Below, in pieces: positions 43,164 through 43,988 of a stretch of DNA of 43,988 nucleotides (positions are counted from its first letter, which is position 1; the number at the start of each line of letters is the position of its first letter). A program made the translations under genes and the position numbers. The notes beneath the pieces are model-generated. The model ran no database searches, had not been told where the DNA came from, and saw nothing but the letters and a program-made list of their open reading frames with translations. The stretch spans positions 40,289 to 84,276 of the forward strand of contig PTET01000002.1 in assembly GCA_004359435.1 (NCBI GenBank). The letters are read 5' to 3'. Source of the stretch: Flavobacteriaceae bacterium. GTDB lineage: Bacteria; Bacteroidota; Bacteroidia; Flavobacteriales; Weeksellaceae.

Positions 43164-43988
43164 ATCACAAGGGCAGCACCCAAAATGATGTAAATAATAG
43201 TTAAAAAGGTAGAAAACTCAACCTCTGGTAGATATCTTTGGTAGCGAATCACAATTTCACCTTGATAAATAGGGTTTTTCCAAGGCCATGCCACCCCAAG
43301 TGATCCTGTAATAAAACCGATGAGCCCCGCTAGGGTTACATCGTGGAATTTATCAAGCAAATAGTTGATGAGTCTTGCCAGAGTGACAATTCCAATTAGA
43401 GAAGAAATCACTGCTACCAAAGCAATTTGCAAAAGTTCAATTTGTTTGGGGTTGTGTATAAATCCAAAATCTCCTTGAAAAATGTCTTTAAGTATGTAAA
43501 ATATATTGTTTACGCTATCTACCATTATGAGCTCATAGTTTCCAAGTAAGATTAGTAGGAAAGAGCCAGAAAATCCAGGGAAAGGGATTCCACAAACACT
43601 CACATAACCACAAAAGGCTACAAAAAACAAGTTGGGGTTTGCTGGAAGGGGTTCCATAAAAGAAATGGCAATCCCAAAAATCGCAACAAGAATAAAACTT
43701 AGGTATACTTTGTAATTGGCTTGGGTTATGCTTTTGGAAATGTAGAAGATAGATCCTAAAATGAGTCCAAAGAAAAATCCCCAAACATGGGCGGGGTACC
43801 ACTTAATCAGGTAGTCAATCCCAAGGGAAAATGTAAAGAGTGAAAAGAAACTTCCAAGCTGAACAGATGCCAAAAATGGCAATCGGACATACCTAGAAAA
43901 TGCTGCAAATCTCCCTTTTGATAAGAATCCCCAAGCTTTGATATTGAACCTTCTAAAGCTAAACATCATCTCGTGGTAGAAATCAGTC
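43118..43988 (-). CDS. DUF368 family membrane protein, 5' partial
   Basis: About 290 residues are visible, with eight or so membrane segments and the family motif GIPFPGFSGSFLLILLGNYE. A second conserved stretch is AGLIGFITGSLGVAWPWKNP. The frame stays open past the methionine at 43969 to the window edge (TDFYHEMM), so the true start and the first DUF368 motif lie outside. The function is unknown; the family is often suggested to be a transporter. It overlaps the start region of aroE (ATG 43163) or is a few bases from ATG 43121, and DUF368 next to aroE is a known flavobacterial arrangement. Confidence 0.85.
   Translation of the reverse strand, partial: TDFYHEMMFSFRRFNIKAWGFLSKGRFAAFSRYVRLPFLASVQLGSFFSLFTFSLGIDYLIKWYPAHVWGFFFGLILGSIFYISKSITQANYKVYLSFILVAIFGIAISFMEPLPANPNLFFVAFCGYVSVCGIPFPGFSGSFLLILLGNYELIMVDSVNNIFYILKDIFQGDFGFIHNPKQIELLQIALVAVISSLIGIVTLARLINYLLDKFHDVTLAGLIGFITGSLGVAWPWKNPIYQGEIVIRYQRYLPEVEFSTFLTIIYIILGAALVIWIYYKEQEKKIELQ

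Overview
The window looks like chromosomal DNA of a Bacteroidota bacterium, most likely Flavobacteriia. The evidence is AT-rich DNA, start codons without a clear Shine-Dalgarno, -7 boxes of the TAnnTTTG type, a Fur protein without the usual CxxC zinc site, an OstA/LptA-like protein, a YtxJ-type bacillithiol protein, and the order dnaA / low-molecular-weight phosphatase / RsmI-like methylase. No phage, transposase or CRISPR array is visible. The gene content is mostly housekeeping and conserved accessory genes.

Layout. 1-505: end of an rRNA operon (23S 3' end, 5S, terminator). 0.6-4.4 kb: Sel1-like lipoprotein, a palindromic repeat region, a serine hydrolase lipoprotein and the ammonium transporter Amt. 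4.7-7.7 kb: fur / OstA-like / class III aminotransferase, apparently one operon. 7.7-11.2 kb: a LuxR-type response regulator and two tandem paralogous membrane histidine kinases. 11.4-15.1 kb: an unknown gene, tRNA-Arg, the cysteine genes cysM and epsC with yaaA, and a small unknown gene. 15.1-22.3 kb: broken recG, a 41-residue membrane miniprotein, and broken gltB and gltD. 22.4-27.8 kb: a small secreted protein, a chimeric histidine kinase/NtrC gene, two tRNA-Lys, aroK, an S4 protein and an endonuclease I lipoprotein. 28.0-35.7 kb: tilS, thioredoxin, dsbD, a YdeI-like protein with a CDGSH motif, carbonic anhydrase with a SulP transporter, a TetR-like regulator and a secreted repeat protein. 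35.8-44 kb: Rieske protein, YtxJ, broken thiolase, RsmI-like methylase, phosphatase, dnaA, truncated ribD, an aroE-DUF349 fusion and a partial DUF368 protein.

The most striking feature is a recurring defect. At about eight sites (recG, gltB, the gltB/gltD boundary, a kinase/regulator pair, the dsbD 3' end, the SulP/carbonic anhydrase boundary, a thiolase, ribD), and possibly two more (OstA-like, aroE/DUF349), conserved sequence jumps abruptly to a later point of the same or next gene. Tens to hundreds of codons are missing, and the flanking sequence shows no other decay. This pattern fits clustered recent deletions, or false joins in an assembly, better than slow gene decay. It should be resolved before any loss or fusion here is treated as biology.

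The best candidates for new regulatory biology are two. First, a pair of 34-bp elements lies exactly 82 bp upstream of the two paralogous kinase genes, and their 15-bp cores are exact inversions of each other. Second, two ATAGnnnnnCTAT palindromes spaced 21 bp apart lie between the SulP/carbonic anhydrase genes and a divergent TetR-like regulator.
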